A stretch of 39,758 nucleotides of DNA from JACRBK01 sp964427955 (GTDB lineage: Bacteria > Chloroflexota > Anaerolineae > Aggregatilineales > Aggregatilineaceae), in NCBI GenBank assembly GCA_964427955.1, contig CAYRWY010000010.1, positions 1 through 39,758 on the forward strand. The letters run 5' to 3'. The notes under the pieces were generated by a model. The model saw only the letters and a list, made by a program, of their open reading frames with translations, was not told the origin of the DNA and made no database searches. This document shows positions 31,356 through 39,758 of the stretch, piece after piece (the stretch's first letter is position 1; the number at the start of each line of letters is the position of its first letter). The position numbers and the translations under genes are program-made.

Positions 31356-33503
31356 TCAACTGCGCATACTCAGCGCGATCCGGCCCCGATCCGGATCGAC
31401 GCTCAAGACCGTCACGTCGATCACATCGCCGACGCTGACAACCTCGTAGGGATCACGCACCCGGAAATTGGCCATTTCGGAGATGTGCACCAGGCCATCC
31501 TGCTTGACCCCGATATCCACGAACGCGCCGAAATCGACCACGTTGCGCACGGTGCCTTTGAGGGACATGCCGGGGCGCAGGTCTTCCATCTTGAGGACAT
31601 CCGAGCGCAGCACCGGGGCCGAGAGTTCGCTGCGCGGGTCGCGACCGGGGCGGGTCAGGTCGTTCAGAATATCGTCGAGAGTCGGCTCACCCACCTGGCA
31701 GGCGCGGGCCAACGCGGAAAGGTCGAGTTTGGGGCGCATCTGGCGCACCTGCTGGGGCAGATCCGGATCGGACAGCGCCAGCCCCAACCGCTGGAGAAGC
31801 TGCTCGACGACCGGATAGGATTCGGGATGCACGCCGCTGTTGTCGAGGAGGTTATCGCCGTCCGGCACGCGCAAAAAGCCCGCGGCCTGCTCGAAGGTCT
31901 TGTCGCCCATGCCTTTCACGCGCCGGATCGCCGCCCGCGAGGTAAACGCGCCTTCCTCGTTGCGCCGCTCCACGATGCGCTCGGCCAGCTTGGGGCCGAG
32001 TCCGGCCACATATTGGAGCAGCGCCGGTGAGGCTGTGTTGACGTTGACCCCCACGCTGTTGACGACGGTTTCGATCACTTCGTCCAGCTTGGTCCCCAGG
32101 GCCTTCTGATCGACGTCGTGCTGATACAGCCCTACCCCGATGCTGCGCGGATCGATCTTCACCAGTTCGGCCAGCGGATCGAGCACCCGCCGCGCGATGG
32201 AAACGGCGCCGCGCATTGAGACATCCAGGTCGGGCAGTTCGGCGCGGGCCAACGGCGAGGCGGAATAGACGGACGCGCCCGCCTCGTTGACGATCAGGTA
32301 TTGCGCCGGGGCATAATCGCGGATCAGCGTGGCAACCAGTTCTTCCGTCTCGCGCGAGGCGGTGCCGTTGCCGATAGCGATCAGATCGACGTGGTAGCCG
32401 CGTACCAGATCGACCAGGCGATGAATCGCCTGCATCCGCTCATTTTGCGGCGGATGGGGGTAGATGGTCACAGTATCGAGCACCTTGCCGGTGGCATCCA
32501 CCACCGCCACTTTGCTGCCCGTCCGAAAGCCCGGATCGATCCCCAACACGACGTAGCCCTTGAGCGGCGGTTGGAGCAGCAGCCCGCGCAAATTGGTGGC
32601 AAAAACGCCGATGGCGTGGTGATCCGCCTGCTCGCTCATTTCGCGACGCACTTCACGCGCGATGGCCGGGGCGACCAGGCGCTGGTACGCATCGACCACG
32701 GCCAGCCGGAGCTGCTCGGCCAGCGGTGAGCGGCGGTTGGCCGGATGCAGCCGCAGCAGTTGATCGAGAATGTCCTCGTCCGGCGCATCGATCCGCACGC
32801 GCAGCACTTCTTCGCTCTCACCGCGATTGACGGCTAACACCTGGTGGGGCCGGATGGCGCGGATCGCCGCGGAGAATTCGTAATACGTTTTGTAGACGGA
32901 CTTGGGGTCTTTGCTGACGTCGGCCACCTGAACCGTGATCAGGCCGCGCTGTTGGGTCAGGCGTCGGGCGACGTCGCGCCCCTGCGCATCGTCGGCCACG
33001 TGTTCCGCCACAATATCCCGCGCACCCTGGTAGGCATCCTCGACCGTCGGAACTTCATCGCTCAAATACGGCTGGGCGGCACTGTCCAACGATTCGCGGA
33101 GCAGCGCCTGTGACAGAATCAAGTCGGCCAACGGTCCCAGGCCCCGTTCGTGGGCGATCATCGCCCGCGTGCGCCGCTTAGGCTTATAGGGTAGATACAG
33201 GTCTTCGACCGTTTGCAGGGTTTCCGCTTCCAGGATGGCGCTTTCCAGTTCCGGCGTCAGCTTACCCTGCTCGGTAATGCTGGCGATCACGGCGTCCTGC
33301 CGTTCGGCCAGCTTACGCAGATAGGTCAGGCGATCCAGCAGATTGCGCAGTTGTTCTTCGTCCAGGCTGCCGGTCCGCTCCTTGCGGTAGCGGGCGACAA
33401 AAGGCACCGTGTTACCCTCGTCCAGCAGAGCTACCGTGTTCTGGACCTGCTCACGGCGCAGTTTCATTTCGGTGGCGAGCTTGCCTACAAAATCACGAAT
33501 CAA
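31356..33503 (-). CDS. tex: Tex-family RNA-binding transcription accessory protein
   Basis: A 715-residue Tex protein, the bacterial relative of eukaryotic Spt6. It binds RNA and RNA polymerase and affects transcription and stress or toxin gene expression. Order: Tex N-terminal domain with Asp-Glu-Gly-Asn-Thr-Val-Pro-Phe (about 28-35) and Ala-Arg-Tyr-Arg-Lys-Glu, a YqgF/RNase H-like domain with Gly-Ile-Asp-Pro-Gly-Phe-Arg-Thr-Gly (about 323-331), helix-hairpin-helix motifs (about 490-560) and a C-terminal S1 domain (about 638-713). The length is close to the usual 720-780. The start is a TTG at 33503 with GAGG 5 nt upstream, matching where Tex proteins normally begin. A promoter with an extended -10 lies upstream. 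Confidence 0.95.
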   Translation of the reverse strand: MIRDFVGKLATEMKLRREQVQNTVALLDEGNTVPFVARYRKERTGSLDEEQLRNLLDRLTYLRKLAERQDAVIASITEQGKLTPELESAILEAETLQTVEDLYLPYKPKRRTRAMIAHERGLGPLADLILSQALLRESLDSAAQPYLSDEVPTVEDAYQGARDIVAEHVADDAQGRDVARRLTQQRGLITVQVADVSKDPKSVYKTYYEFSAAIRAIRPHQVLAVNRGESEEVLRVRIDAPDEDILDQLLRLHPANRRSPLAEQLRLAVVDAYQRLVAPAIAREVRREMSEQADHHAIGVFATNLRGLLLQPPLKGYVVLGIDPGFRTGSKVAVVDATGKVLDTVTIYPHPPQNERMQAIHRLVDLVRGYHVDLIAIGNGTASRETEELVATLIRDYAPAQYLIVNEAGASVYSASPLARAELPDLDVSMRGAVSIARRVLDPLAELVKIDPRSIGVGLYQHDVDQKALGTKLDEVIETVVNSVGVNVNTASPALLQYVAGLGPKLAERIVERRNEEGAFTSRAAIRRVKGMGDKTFEQAAGFLRVPDGDNLLDNSGVHPESYPVVEQLLQRLGLALSDPDLPQQVRQMRPKLDLSALARACQVGEPTLDDILNDLTRPGRDPRSELSAPVLRSDVLKMEDLRPGMSLKGTVRNVVDFGAFVDIGVKQDGLVHISEMANFRVRDPYEVVSVGDVIDVTVLSVDPDRGRIALSMRS

Positions 33504-33542
33504 AGCGGCCTCGTCTTTCCCAAGTGATTATCTCGGCCCGGA

Positions 33543-33551
33543 ATTTTACCA
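33543..33551 (-). promoter_or_regulatory. Extended -10 promoter of tex
   Basis: On the minus strand, TG-G-TAAAAT forms an extended -10 box, and the T-rich stretch 15 nt upstream doubles as the U-tract of the preceding terminator. Transcription would start near 33536, about 33 nt before the TTG start. The same TG-G-TA..AT form precedes the pilus genes. Confidence 0.45.
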
Positions 33552-33560
33552 TTGTTCCTC

Positions 33561-33599
33561 AAAAAACAACTGCCCCGGTCTGATCAGAACCAGGGCAGT
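33561..33599 (-). terminator. Rho-independent terminator of the 77-residue gene
   Basis: A 7-bp stem (ACTGCCC 33569-33575 with GGGCAGT 33593-33599) is extended by 3 bp across one mismatch (33577-33579 with 33589-33591). On the minus strand it is followed by a T-rich run (33561-33568). It ends the transcript from the membrane-protein operon before tex. Confidence 0.85.
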
Positions 33600-33622
33600 G
33601 TATTCATTCGGTAACGGTCGCG

Positions 33623-33856
33623 CTATACCATGCTCGCCAACTGCGCGGCAATGATCAGCGTAAAAAGGATCAGGAACGGTGCGATCAGCCCGTTCAGCCT
33701 CCGGATGCGTTGCTCGGTATTAGCCGTGCCGATCACGCGGATCAGTTCTTTCCAGACCAGGAGCGCGAACAGGCTCACGATCACCGCCGCTTGCAAGACA
33801 ATCGCCACCACCTGGGAGGCACTTGACGCACCAAACAAAAACGCCGTCACGGTCAT
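33623..33856 (-). CDS. Small two-helix membrane protein
   Basis: A 77-residue protein with two hydrophobic segments (about 14-33 and 57-75) separated by a basic, Arg-rich loop (Arg-Ile-Arg-Arg-Leu). I do not recognise the family. The ATG at 33856 overlaps the stop of the upstream polytopic gene by 4 bp (ATGA), so it is translationally coupled to it; a longer in-frame start at 33934 would lie inside that gene and has no support. The tight coupling suggests an accessory subunit or stabiliser of that membrane protein, which is only inference from context. Confidence 0.7.
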   Translation of the reverse strand: MTVTAFLFGASSASQVVAIVLQAAVIVSLFALLVWKELIRVIGTANTEQRIRRLNGLIAPFLILFTLIIAAQLASMV

Positions 33857-35940
33857 CTTCGTTCTCCTGCCCGCTGCGCCCACTGAGTCCCCAGCAGCAC
33901 GATACTTCCTCCGATCAACGCAGCCAGAATCCACCAGGGGCGCCAGACAGCGGCGTACACCATCGCCGTCACCAGGATGGTTTCGAAGGCGAGGCTCAAG
34001 GCGACCGACAAGACCAGGGTGGACAGGTGGTCCTTGAGCGATAACTGGCTCACGACCGCCCAGCCCGGCACCACCAGCAGAAATGCCAGCATCGGGATGG
34101 AATCCAGAGGTGGAAGCAGAGGAGATGGGGGTGCCACGCTCGGCTGCTTCAGGTCGTCCCCGACGTTATCCACCAGGCCGTACACCTGGGCGTCACGATT
34201 GCTGTAAAGCAGCCGCACCTGCTTAGTAGCCAGCAGGTCCTGCTCGAACTGCTGCCACTCGGCGGATGTAACACCGTAGAACAACTCGGCGTTGATACGC
34301 TGGCTGCGCGTGAGGACCAGGTAAGCGTTGGGATACTTGGAATCCTGCATCCGGTGCAGGACTGCTTCCGTATCCCCCTGGACGAATTCATCGGTAATGA
34401 CGCGATAGTGATATTTGTCGTAGTCCTGGAATTTCCAGGCCACGTTCGGCGTGGCGGACAGCCAGAGCGAGTCGGCGGGGGCCACTCCGTACAGGTACTG
34501 GACGGCCTCGATTTCCTCGGTCGTTTTGTAGTCCATGCGCTCGTTGCCGTAACGGCTGAACAGAAACCCGCCGATCAAGACGGTACTCACCGCCACCGTG
34601 AGCAATACCGTCCGCCCTTGCAGACGCTCCAGCGGGAAAAAGTAAACCAGCGAAGCGATGAAGAATGCGACGAACGGCAGCCCAAAGAGATAGATACGCA
34701 GCAGGATTTCCCCACCATAATTCTGGACGGCGAGCAACCCGAAGGGTACGCCTGCCAGGAGCACCCAGGTTCCATCTCCTAACCCTTTACGGAACCGCTG
34801 AATGCCGCCGACCAGCGCCAGACCCCACACGACGAACGTCGTCAGGAGCCGCAGCCGAACGATCAGGATATGGTCCGGGCTGCCCGACAAGCGCTGGCTG
34901 ACACTGGTGCTCACGGTGGAATTAACCTGTCCGAACTCACCCAGCAGGTTGGACAAATGGCCCTTCATGTAGACCGCAGCCATGTAAGTAAACCAGACGG
35001 CGATGACCATGCCCATGATCAGCGGCAAACCGCGCAGCATGTTCCGGTTGAAGATCACCAGGGCCGCCGCCGCGGCGAGAATGGCAAAGGGGGTCAACTG
35101 GTGACTGGCCACGACCGACACAAAAATCATGACCACGATCAACAGCAGCCCGGCCCGCTGACCGGCGCTGCTCGGCTGGTTCGGAAGCTCGGATCGCGAC
35201 AACCAGTCGTTGATCCGCTGGATCACGCCCCAGCGCCTCAAACGGGGCAGCATTGGCGACTCGGCAGTCGGCGTTTTGAACCAGCGCACCAGGATCGCCA
35301 CGATGACGAGGTACATGAAGTAGTTCAAGGCTTGCGGAGAGAAGTAGTCCTGAGCGATCCAGTTGGTGAGATAGAAAATCCAGGCGGCCAGCCAGACGAT
35401 CCGCCTGTCGTCGGTCGCCGACGTGAAAATCATCATCAAGGGACCCAGGTACAGCAGGTTGAAGAAGACCGAGGCCCAGGACCCGAAGCTAAGCGCGCTC
35501 GACAGGTTGGCGCTGTACGTCAAAAAGGCATTCAGCGCGAAGAACCCCGGCCAGTTGAAATACGCATCGATATGCGGATCGACCTGGCCGGTATCGCGAA
35601 TGAACTGGATCACGCCAATGTGGCGCCAGGTCACCGCAAAGCGGGGCATATCTTCGACGAGCGCCGTCGCGCCATACAGCATAAAAACCAGCGCGGCCAC
35701 GTTGAAACCTAACAGGGGTGTGTTCAGGCGTTCCTGACTCAGGGCAACCCCCATGCTGAGGACCAGGAGAAAAAGCGCGGCCAACGCCGGAATGGGAAGA
35801 ATCGAAACCAGCCCGAGATCCGACATCTGGTTGACATCTACGCTCTTGAGCGCCACGACCCAGATCAGCAGTGCCACCAACGTCAGGCACGCCGCCATGA
35901 GGTCAGGGAGGATCTGCACCAGACTGTTCCGGCGGGCCAT
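33853..35940 (-). CDS. Large polytopic membrane protein, GT-C-like
   Basis: A 695-residue protein with about twelve or more membrane helices and a soluble C-terminal segment (about 485-615) before two or three last helices. Conserved-looking motifs include Pro-His-Ile-Asp-Ala-Tyr-Phe-Asn-Trp-Pro-Gly-Phe-Phe (about 141-153) in an early loop and Asn-Trp-Ile-Ala-Gln-Asp-Tyr-Phe-Ser-Pro-Gln-Ala (about 211-222), a pattern I know from uncharacterised actinobacterial and Chloroflexota envelope-glycan proteins. A GT-C transferase role is inferred from topology. The ATG at 35940 has GGAG 5 nt upstream and falls behind a candidate promoter at 35975-36003, which argues against an earlier in-frame TTG at 36003. 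It follows the giant Thr/Pro-rich protein gene by 90 bp. Confidence 0.75.
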   Translation of the reverse strand: MARRNSLVQILPDLMAACLTLVALLIWVVALKSVDVNQMSDLGLVSILPIPALAALFLLVLSMGVALSQERLNTPLLGFNVAALVFMLYGATALVEDMPRFAVTWRHIGVIQFIRDTGQVDPHIDAYFNWPGFFALNAFLTYSANLSSALSFGSWASVFFNLLYLGPLMMIFTSATDDRRIVWLAAWIFYLTNWIAQDYFSPQALNYFMYLVIVAILVRWFKTPTAESPMLPRLRRWGVIQRINDWLSRSELPNQPSSAGQRAGLLLIVVMIFVSVVASHQLTPFAILAAAAALVIFNRNMLRGLPLIMGMVIAVWFTYMAAVYMKGHLSNLLGEFGQVNSTVSTSVSQRLSGSPDHILIVRLRLLTTFVVWGLALVGGIQRFRKGLGDGTWVLLAGVPFGLLAVQNYGGEILLRIYLFGLPFVAFFIASLVYFFPLERLQGRTVLLTVAVSTVLIGGFLFSRYGNERMDYKTTEEIEAVQYLYGVAPADSLWLSATPNVAWKFQDYDKYHYRVITDEFVQGDTEAVLHRMQDSKYPNAYLVLTRSQRINAELFYGVTSAEWQQFEQDLLATKQVRLLYSNRDAQVYGLVDNVGDDLKQPSVAPPSPLLPPLDSIPMLAFLLVVPGWAVVSQLSLKDHLSTLVLSVALSLAFETILVTAMVYAAVWRPWWILAALIGGSIVLLGTQWAQRAGERR

Positions 35941-35974
35941 AGATTCTCCGGTCCTAGATAGCGTTCGCACTTTC

Positions 35975-36003
35975 ATTCCATGACTCCACTCACTCAAGGT
36001 CAA
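35975..36003 (-). promoter_or_regulatory. Candidate promoter of the polytopic membrane protein
   Basis: On the minus strand, TTGACC (35998-36003) and TGGAAT (35975-35980) are spaced by 17 bp. Transcription would start near 35968 with a 28-nt leader containing the GGAG site. It lies in the 89-bp gap behind the giant exoprotein gene, for which no clear terminator was seen. Confidence 0.45.
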
Positions 36004-36029
36004 TGTGCTCTGTCAGGAGCTGTCTACAA

Positions 36030-39000
36030 CTACTCCACTCCGTCCGGTAACGGCGTAGGGGTCTCGGCTGGCAGCGGTGTTTCGGTTGGCGGGACCGTCG
36101 GTGTCGCGGTCGGCCACGGCGTGTCCGTCGGCAGCGGCGTCTCGGTCGGCGGGACCGTCGGTGTCGCGGTCGGCCACGGCGTGTCCGTCGGCAGCGGCGT
36201 CTCGGTCGGCGGGACCGTCGGTGTCGCGGTCGGCAGCGGTGTATCCGTTGGCGTCTCGGTCGGCGTCGCCAGCACTGGCGGAGTGGCCGTCGCGGTCGGT
36301 TGACCGGCGAACACCACGATCAACTGCGGCGCGGTATCACTTTCTCGCGACGCCAGGCTGATGGCCTCATCGCCCTCCGACACCAATACGAAGCTGTAGC
36401 TGCCATCCCCCTGCATCAGCGGCGTCACATCCAGGTCGATCCAGGTCTGCGCCGTCACCCCGTGCACGACAGTTGTTGGAGTGTCGGAGCGAGCAGGACG
36501 CAGGTTCCAGGTGAGGCCACCGTCACCACCTTCTACCCAATCGGAGATTGTCGCATAAACAGCCAGATCGCCGGCACTCTCAGTCGTGGCGAAGATCCGC
36601 AGCGTCGCCGTCTGGATCGGACCGGTCACCCCGGTCAGCGTGAACCTCAGATAGCTTTCGGCCCCACCCTGAACCGACAGGACAGGCAGCGCGCCGAAGT
36701 TCGTGTCCGGGTCATTTTCCAAGACCTGGGCATCTGCCTCAGGGAGCAGTGTCACAACACTCACCTGCGGTGGCAGCGGGGTTGATGTCGGCAGCGGAGT
36801 CTCGGTCGGCACGGGCGTTTCCGTCAGGGTCAGGACTTCGGTCGGTTCCGCGGTTGGAGTCTCGGTCGGTTCCGTCGTCGGCGCGGGAGTGGGCAGCATC
36901 ACCACGGCCTGCGGCTCCACGGCCAGGGCGTCAATGGCGATGGTGCCTGTTACCGGCACGATCAGCAGCGTATGGACGCCTTCCGCCAGGTTTCCAACCG
37001 TGGTCCGCACGCCAAACACGCTGTCCGCGGCGTAGCTGTCGATCACTTGCAGCGGCACACCATCAATCTGGATCACGAACGTTCCGAGCGCCGGGTGCTG
37101 GACGTAGATCACATCCAGGCGGGTTCCCGTGAACGTCAGGCTGAGGGTATCGTCCAGGCTCCCACTGCTGAACACGTAACTCCCGCCGCTCGCGACGTCG
37201 GTATCATGAGCCGTCCACGATCCATCGAGCTGCACGTAGGGGCTGTCCGATTCGATCACCTGCATCGGCAGCACCGGCGTAGCCGTCGGCCAGAGGGTCG
37301 CGGTCGGCGAAGGCACCGCCGTACTGACCGTCTCCACCGTATTCGAAGTAGACAACTGAGCTGCCTGCGGTATCGTCTGCGGCATCGCTGTCAGAGTCGA
37401 GTCCGAGAAGGTGATGACCAGTTGGGGCGGATAAGTGCCCTCGCGCGTGTACCCGCTCAGGCCATCCGTATTGTCGGTCGCCATCAGGAGATTGTAGGTT
37501 CCGTCGCCGGTGATGATCGGGGTCACATTGAATTCCAGCCAGGAATACGCCACGACGGCACCCAGATCATCCACGATGCCGCTCGTCGCAGCAGGACGGG
37601 TATTCCAGGTAATCGACGTCTCGACCCACGAACCGCTGGTCGTGTAGATCGCCGGTCCATCCACCGACGCGCCGATGGTGTAAACCCGCAGTGTGGCACT
37701 TTGTACCGTACCGGTCACCCCGGACACACTGAACCGCAGATAGCTGTTGATCCCCGGATCGTTGCCACCGTCCACGCCCAACATCGTGGACGTCCCATAT
37801 TTGCTGTTGGGATGAGCCGCCTCCACCCGCGCATCGGCTACCGCGATGAACGTCAACGCAGCGGTCACGGGCGTGGCAGTGGCCGTCGGGGTCGGCGTGG
37901 GAGTCTCGGACGCTAATGGCGTCATGCTCGGCGTGGGAGTCTCGGAAGGCGTAGCCGTTTCAGTCGGCGTCGCGGTTTCGGTTGGCGTCGCCGTGGCGGT
38001 CGGGGTATCACTCGGCAGCGGTGTTTCAGTCGGCATCGCCGTTTCAGTCGGCGTTGGCGTCTCCGTCGGCAACGGCGTTTCGGAAGGCGTCGCGGTCTCA
38101 GTCGGTGTGGATGTCTCGCTGGGCGTCGCGGTGGGCGTCGGCGTATCCGTCGGCAGCGGCGTATTGGTCGCAGTCGGTGTCTCGCTCGGTGTCCAGGTCG
38201 CGGTCGGCGTTGCGGAAGGCGTCGGGGTTTCAGTCAGCGTCGGCGTCTCGCTCGGCGTCCAGGTTGCGGTCGGCGTAGCCGTCGGCAGCGGCTCTCCGCT
38301 GGAATAAGTGACCACCAGTTGGGGCGCGAAGGTGTTCTCCCGCGAGTGGGCGCTCAGGCCATCGGTGTTGTCGATCGCCATCAGGAAATTGTACGTGCCA
38401 TCGCCCATGACGAGCGACGTGACATTGAACTCGATCCAGGTATTTGCGACGACCGCACCCAGATCATCCACGATGCCGCTCGTCGCGGCGGGACGATTAT
38501 TCCAGGTGATGGTCGTTTCAACCCAGGAGCCGCTGGTCCCGTAGATCGCCGGTCCATTGACCGATGCCCCCGTGGAGTAGATTCGCAGTGTGGCGTTCTG
38601 CACCGCGCCGGTCACACCTGCGACACTGAACCGCAGATAGCTGTTAATCGCCAGGTCCGTCCCGCCATCTACCCCCAAGGTGGTCAGCGTCCCATACTTA
38701 CTGTTCGGGTGGGCTGCTTCTACCCGGGCATCCGCCACCGGCACGAACGTCAAGACCGCCGGGCCTGGCGTTGCCGTAGCGGTCGGGGGCAGCGTCGGAG
38801 TTTCGGAAACCACCGGTGTCAGGGACGGAGTAGGCGTGTCCGACGGTGTCGGCGTCACAGAGGGCGTCAGGGTGTTGGTCGGCGTCGCAGACGGTGTCGG
38901 CGTATTGGTCGGCGTCGCGGAGGCCGCCAGCGTAGGCGTCGCGCTGGGCACCGGGGTCGGCGACGATCCACCGAGATTCATGACATTGTGCACATAGTAG

Positions 39001-39758
39001 TCGCTGCGGTTATCGGAGGCCACCACCAGCAGACCGGTGGAGTTATTCAAGTTCTGCTTGGTGGACGTCACATTGTTGATCGACGTGTCGGTCGACAACT
39101 GGATGAAGGGCGTGCCCAACCCGGAAACGAACGAGATGTTGTCCATGCTGGACTGTTTATAATAGACGATGCCGCCGCTGCAACAGGGCGCAGCAGCAAA
39201 GGTGTACAGATTCCGATTCTGTTCGTCCAAAAGCACAATCGGGCGAGTGACATTCTGTGACACGCGCCAGATGGGATAATTCGTCCAGGTACCTTGCGGA
39301 TCGCGGATCAACAAGACCACCAGGGGAGCGTTCGGCCCGCCACCGCCGCCGTCGTTCTGAGAGGTTTTGGCCACCATGATGATCCGGCCCGTGGCCGAAT
39401 CGAATTTGAGGTTGAAGTGATCGTCAACGTTCTTATAACCGCTGAGGGCAATCTCCGACGTCCATTGGGTATCCGGAGTGCCGTCCGCGTGGATGGCGAA
39501 GTAGTCAATCCAGACGTTCTCGTTATCCCAGAAGACTCCCACATTCGTGCCAAAAGCGAAGATCGTCCCGCTGTCGGCATCGGTCCCGGTGACCATGTTA
39601 TCAGCCCCAGGAACCGGAAGGACGTACGGAGCGACCCACACTGTATCACTGCCGGAACTATGGGTGACGTACATTTTGCCGCCTGCCGCGTAGGCGGCCC
39701 ACAGGGTTCCGGTGGTATCCTTCGCCAGGGAGATGACCTCCATCCCCGTAGACGTCAG
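36030..39758 (-). CDS. Giant Thr/Pro-rich DNRLRE-domain exoprotein, 5'-truncated
   Basis: At least 1,242 residues; the frame is open to the window edge, so the N-terminus and any signal peptide are missing. Order from the visible end: a repeat-like region with Trp/Asp motifs (about 1-265, perhaps part of a beta-propeller), a Thr/Pro linker, DNRLRE domain 1 (coded by about 38307-38759), a long linker, DNRLRE domain 2 (37400-37863), a domain resembling carbohydrate-binding sandwiches (36900-37266), DNRLRE domain 3 (36303-36765) and a Thr/Pro tail ending at 36030. DNRLRE domains show Ser-Tyr-Leu-Arg-Phe, Ala-Thr-Leu-Arg-Ile and Trp-Val-Glu motifs and occur in secreted, surface or polysaccharide-binding proteins. 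No C-terminal sorting signal is present. Likely a secreted or surface, probably glycosylated protein. Confidence 0.9.
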   Translation of the reverse strand: MTSTGMEVISLAKDTTGTLWAAYAAGGKMYVTHSSGSDTVWVAPYVLPVPGADNMVTGTDADSGTIFAFGTNVGVFWDNENVWIDYFAIHADGTPDTQWTSEIALSGYKNVDDHFNLKFDSATGRIIMVAKTSQNDGGGGGPNAPLVVLLIRDPQGTWTNYPIWRVSQNVTRPIVLLDEQNRNLYTFAAAPCCSGGIVYYKQSSMDNISFVSGLGTPFIQLSTDTSINNVTSTKQNLNNSTGLLVVASDNRSDYYVHNVMNLGGSSPTPVPSATPTLAASATPTNTPTPSATPTNTLTPSVTPTPSDTPTPSLTPVVSETPTLPPTATATPGPAVLTFVPVADARVEAAHPNSKYGTLTTLGVDGGTDLAINSYLRFSVAGVTGAVQNATLRIYSTGASVNGPAIYGTSGSWVETTITWNNRPAATSGIVDDLGAVVANTWIEFNVTSLVMGDGTYNFLMAIDNTDGLSAHSRENTFAPQLVVTYSSGEPLPTATPTATWTPSETPTLTETPTPSATPTATWTPSETPTATNTPLPTDTPTPTATPSETSTPTETATPSETPLPTETPTPTETAMPTETPLPSDTPTATATPTETATPTETATPSETPTPSMTPLASETPTPTPTATATPVTAALTFIAVADARVEAAHPNSKYGTSTMLGVDGGNDPGINSYLRFSVSGVTGTVQSATLRVYTIGASVDGPAIYTTSGSWVETSITWNTRPAATSGIVDDLGAVVAYSWLEFNVTPIITGDGTYNLLMATDNTDGLSGYTREGTYPPQLVITFSDSTLTAMPQTIPQAAQLSTSNTVETVSTAVPSPTATLWPTATPVLPMQVIESDSPYVQLDGSWTAHDTDVASGGSYVFSSGSLDDTLSLTFTGTRLDVIYVQHPALGTFVIQIDGVPLQVIDSYAADSVFGVRTTVGNLAEGVHTLLIVPVTGTIAIDALAVEPQAVVMLPTPAPTTEPTETPTAEPTEVLTLTETPVPTETPLPTSTPLPPQVSVVTLLPEADAQVLENDPDTNFGALPVLSVQGGAESYLRFTLTGVTGPIQTATLRIFATTESAGDLAVYATISDWVEGGDGGLTWNLRPARSDTPTTVVHGVTAQTWIDLDVTPLMQGDGSYSFVLVSEGDEAISLASRESDTAPQLIVVFAGQPTATATPPVLATPTETPTDTPLPTATPTVPPTETPLPTDTPWPTATPTVPPTETPLPTDTPWPTATPTVPPTETPLPAETPTPLPDGVE
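36061..36234. repeat. 60-bp tandem repeat, about three copies
   Basis: Units begin at 36061, 36121 and 36181. Units 2 and 3 are identical over their first 54 bases, and unit 1 differs at a few positions. Each encodes 20 residues of Pro-Thr-Val-Pro-Pro-Thr-Glu-Thr-Pro-Leu-Pro type in the C-terminal tail of the giant exoprotein. Being a multiple of three, copy changes keep the frame. Confidence 0.92.
37400..38759. repeat. Duplicated DNRLRE-coding segments with Thr/Pro linker between
   Basis: The segments 37400-37863 and 38307-38759 encode DNRLRE domains 2 and 1 and remain strikingly similar at the DNA level. For example, a stretch of more than 25 bases beginning CCCAGATCATCCACGATG is shared at 37560 and 38459. 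The 37866-38305 linker between them is low-complexity GTC/GGC-rich DNA. This looks like a fairly recent internal duplication. Confidence 0.8.

Noticed and set aside
36061..36240. CRISPR-like array
   Set aside because: The 60-bp units are contiguous, in frame and coding, with no unique spacers.
37846..38307. Plus-strand frame encoding a Gly/Val-rich repeat protein
   Set aside because: It is the antisense of the Thr/Pro linker of the minus-strand exoprotein; GGC/GTC repeats stay open in several frames. The same applies to 239-430 and 35980-36303.

Overview
The window reads as chromosomal DNA of a Chloroflexota bacterium, probably Anaerolineae-like. The reasons are high-GC coding, many proteins with Thr/Pro-rich (TPT/ETP) linkers, TadE/TadG-type pseudopilins joined to such linkers, a PgeF-YggS-YggT-YggU operon, and stacks of large YfhO/GT-C-like membrane proteins. 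This placement is inferred from gene style only; no rRNA or other marker lies in the window. Coding density is very high. No gap between genes exceeds about 175 bp, and I saw no tRNA, rRNA, CRISPR array or insertion sequence.

Layout. (1) 166-5462, minus strand: three surface/pilus genes (TadE-like, TadG-like with a von Willebrand A domain, and TadE fused to long Thr/Pro-linked domains), ending at a strong bidirectional terminator. (2) 5636-9808, minus: a three-GAF histidine kinase with a degenerate receiver, overlapping an OmpR-type regulator, followed by a second OmpR-type regulator. This cassette sits directly upstream of the pilus genes. (3) 9920-10507, minus: a PspA-like coiled-coil protein, divergent from (4) 10609-13669, plus: pgeF, yggS, yggT, a DUF167 gene and a lipoprotein with a duplicated domain. 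(5) 13720-17038, minus: a coiled-coil zinc-ribbon protein and a membrane-anchored NACHT-like NTPase with HEAT repeats. (6) 17188-27206, plus: a tightly overlapping six-gene envelope-glycan operon with two GT-C-like and two YfhO-like proteins in alternating order, then a family 2 glycosyltransferase and a polyprenyl-phosphate sugar transferase. (7) 27207-33503: a GT-C-like membrane protein (minus), an alkyltransferase-like DNA repair protein (plus), a GH31 glycosidase (minus) and Tex (minus). (8) 33623-39758, minus: a tiny two-helix membrane protein, a large polytopic GT-like protein, and a 5'-truncated giant Thr/Pro-rich secreted protein with three DNRLRE domains.

How the parts may work together. 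Regions 1, 6 and 8 all point to building and decorating the cell surface: pseudopilins and giant Thr/Pro-rich exoproteins, which would be good O-glycosylation substrates, next to a lipid-linked glycan assembly operon. Region 2 is a candidate sensor cassette for region 1. Regions 3-5 are housekeeping and stress functions. The least described elements are the TadE-linker fusion with its adjacent signalling cassette, the A-B-A'-B' glycan operon, and the NACHT-HEAT/zinc-ribbon pair.
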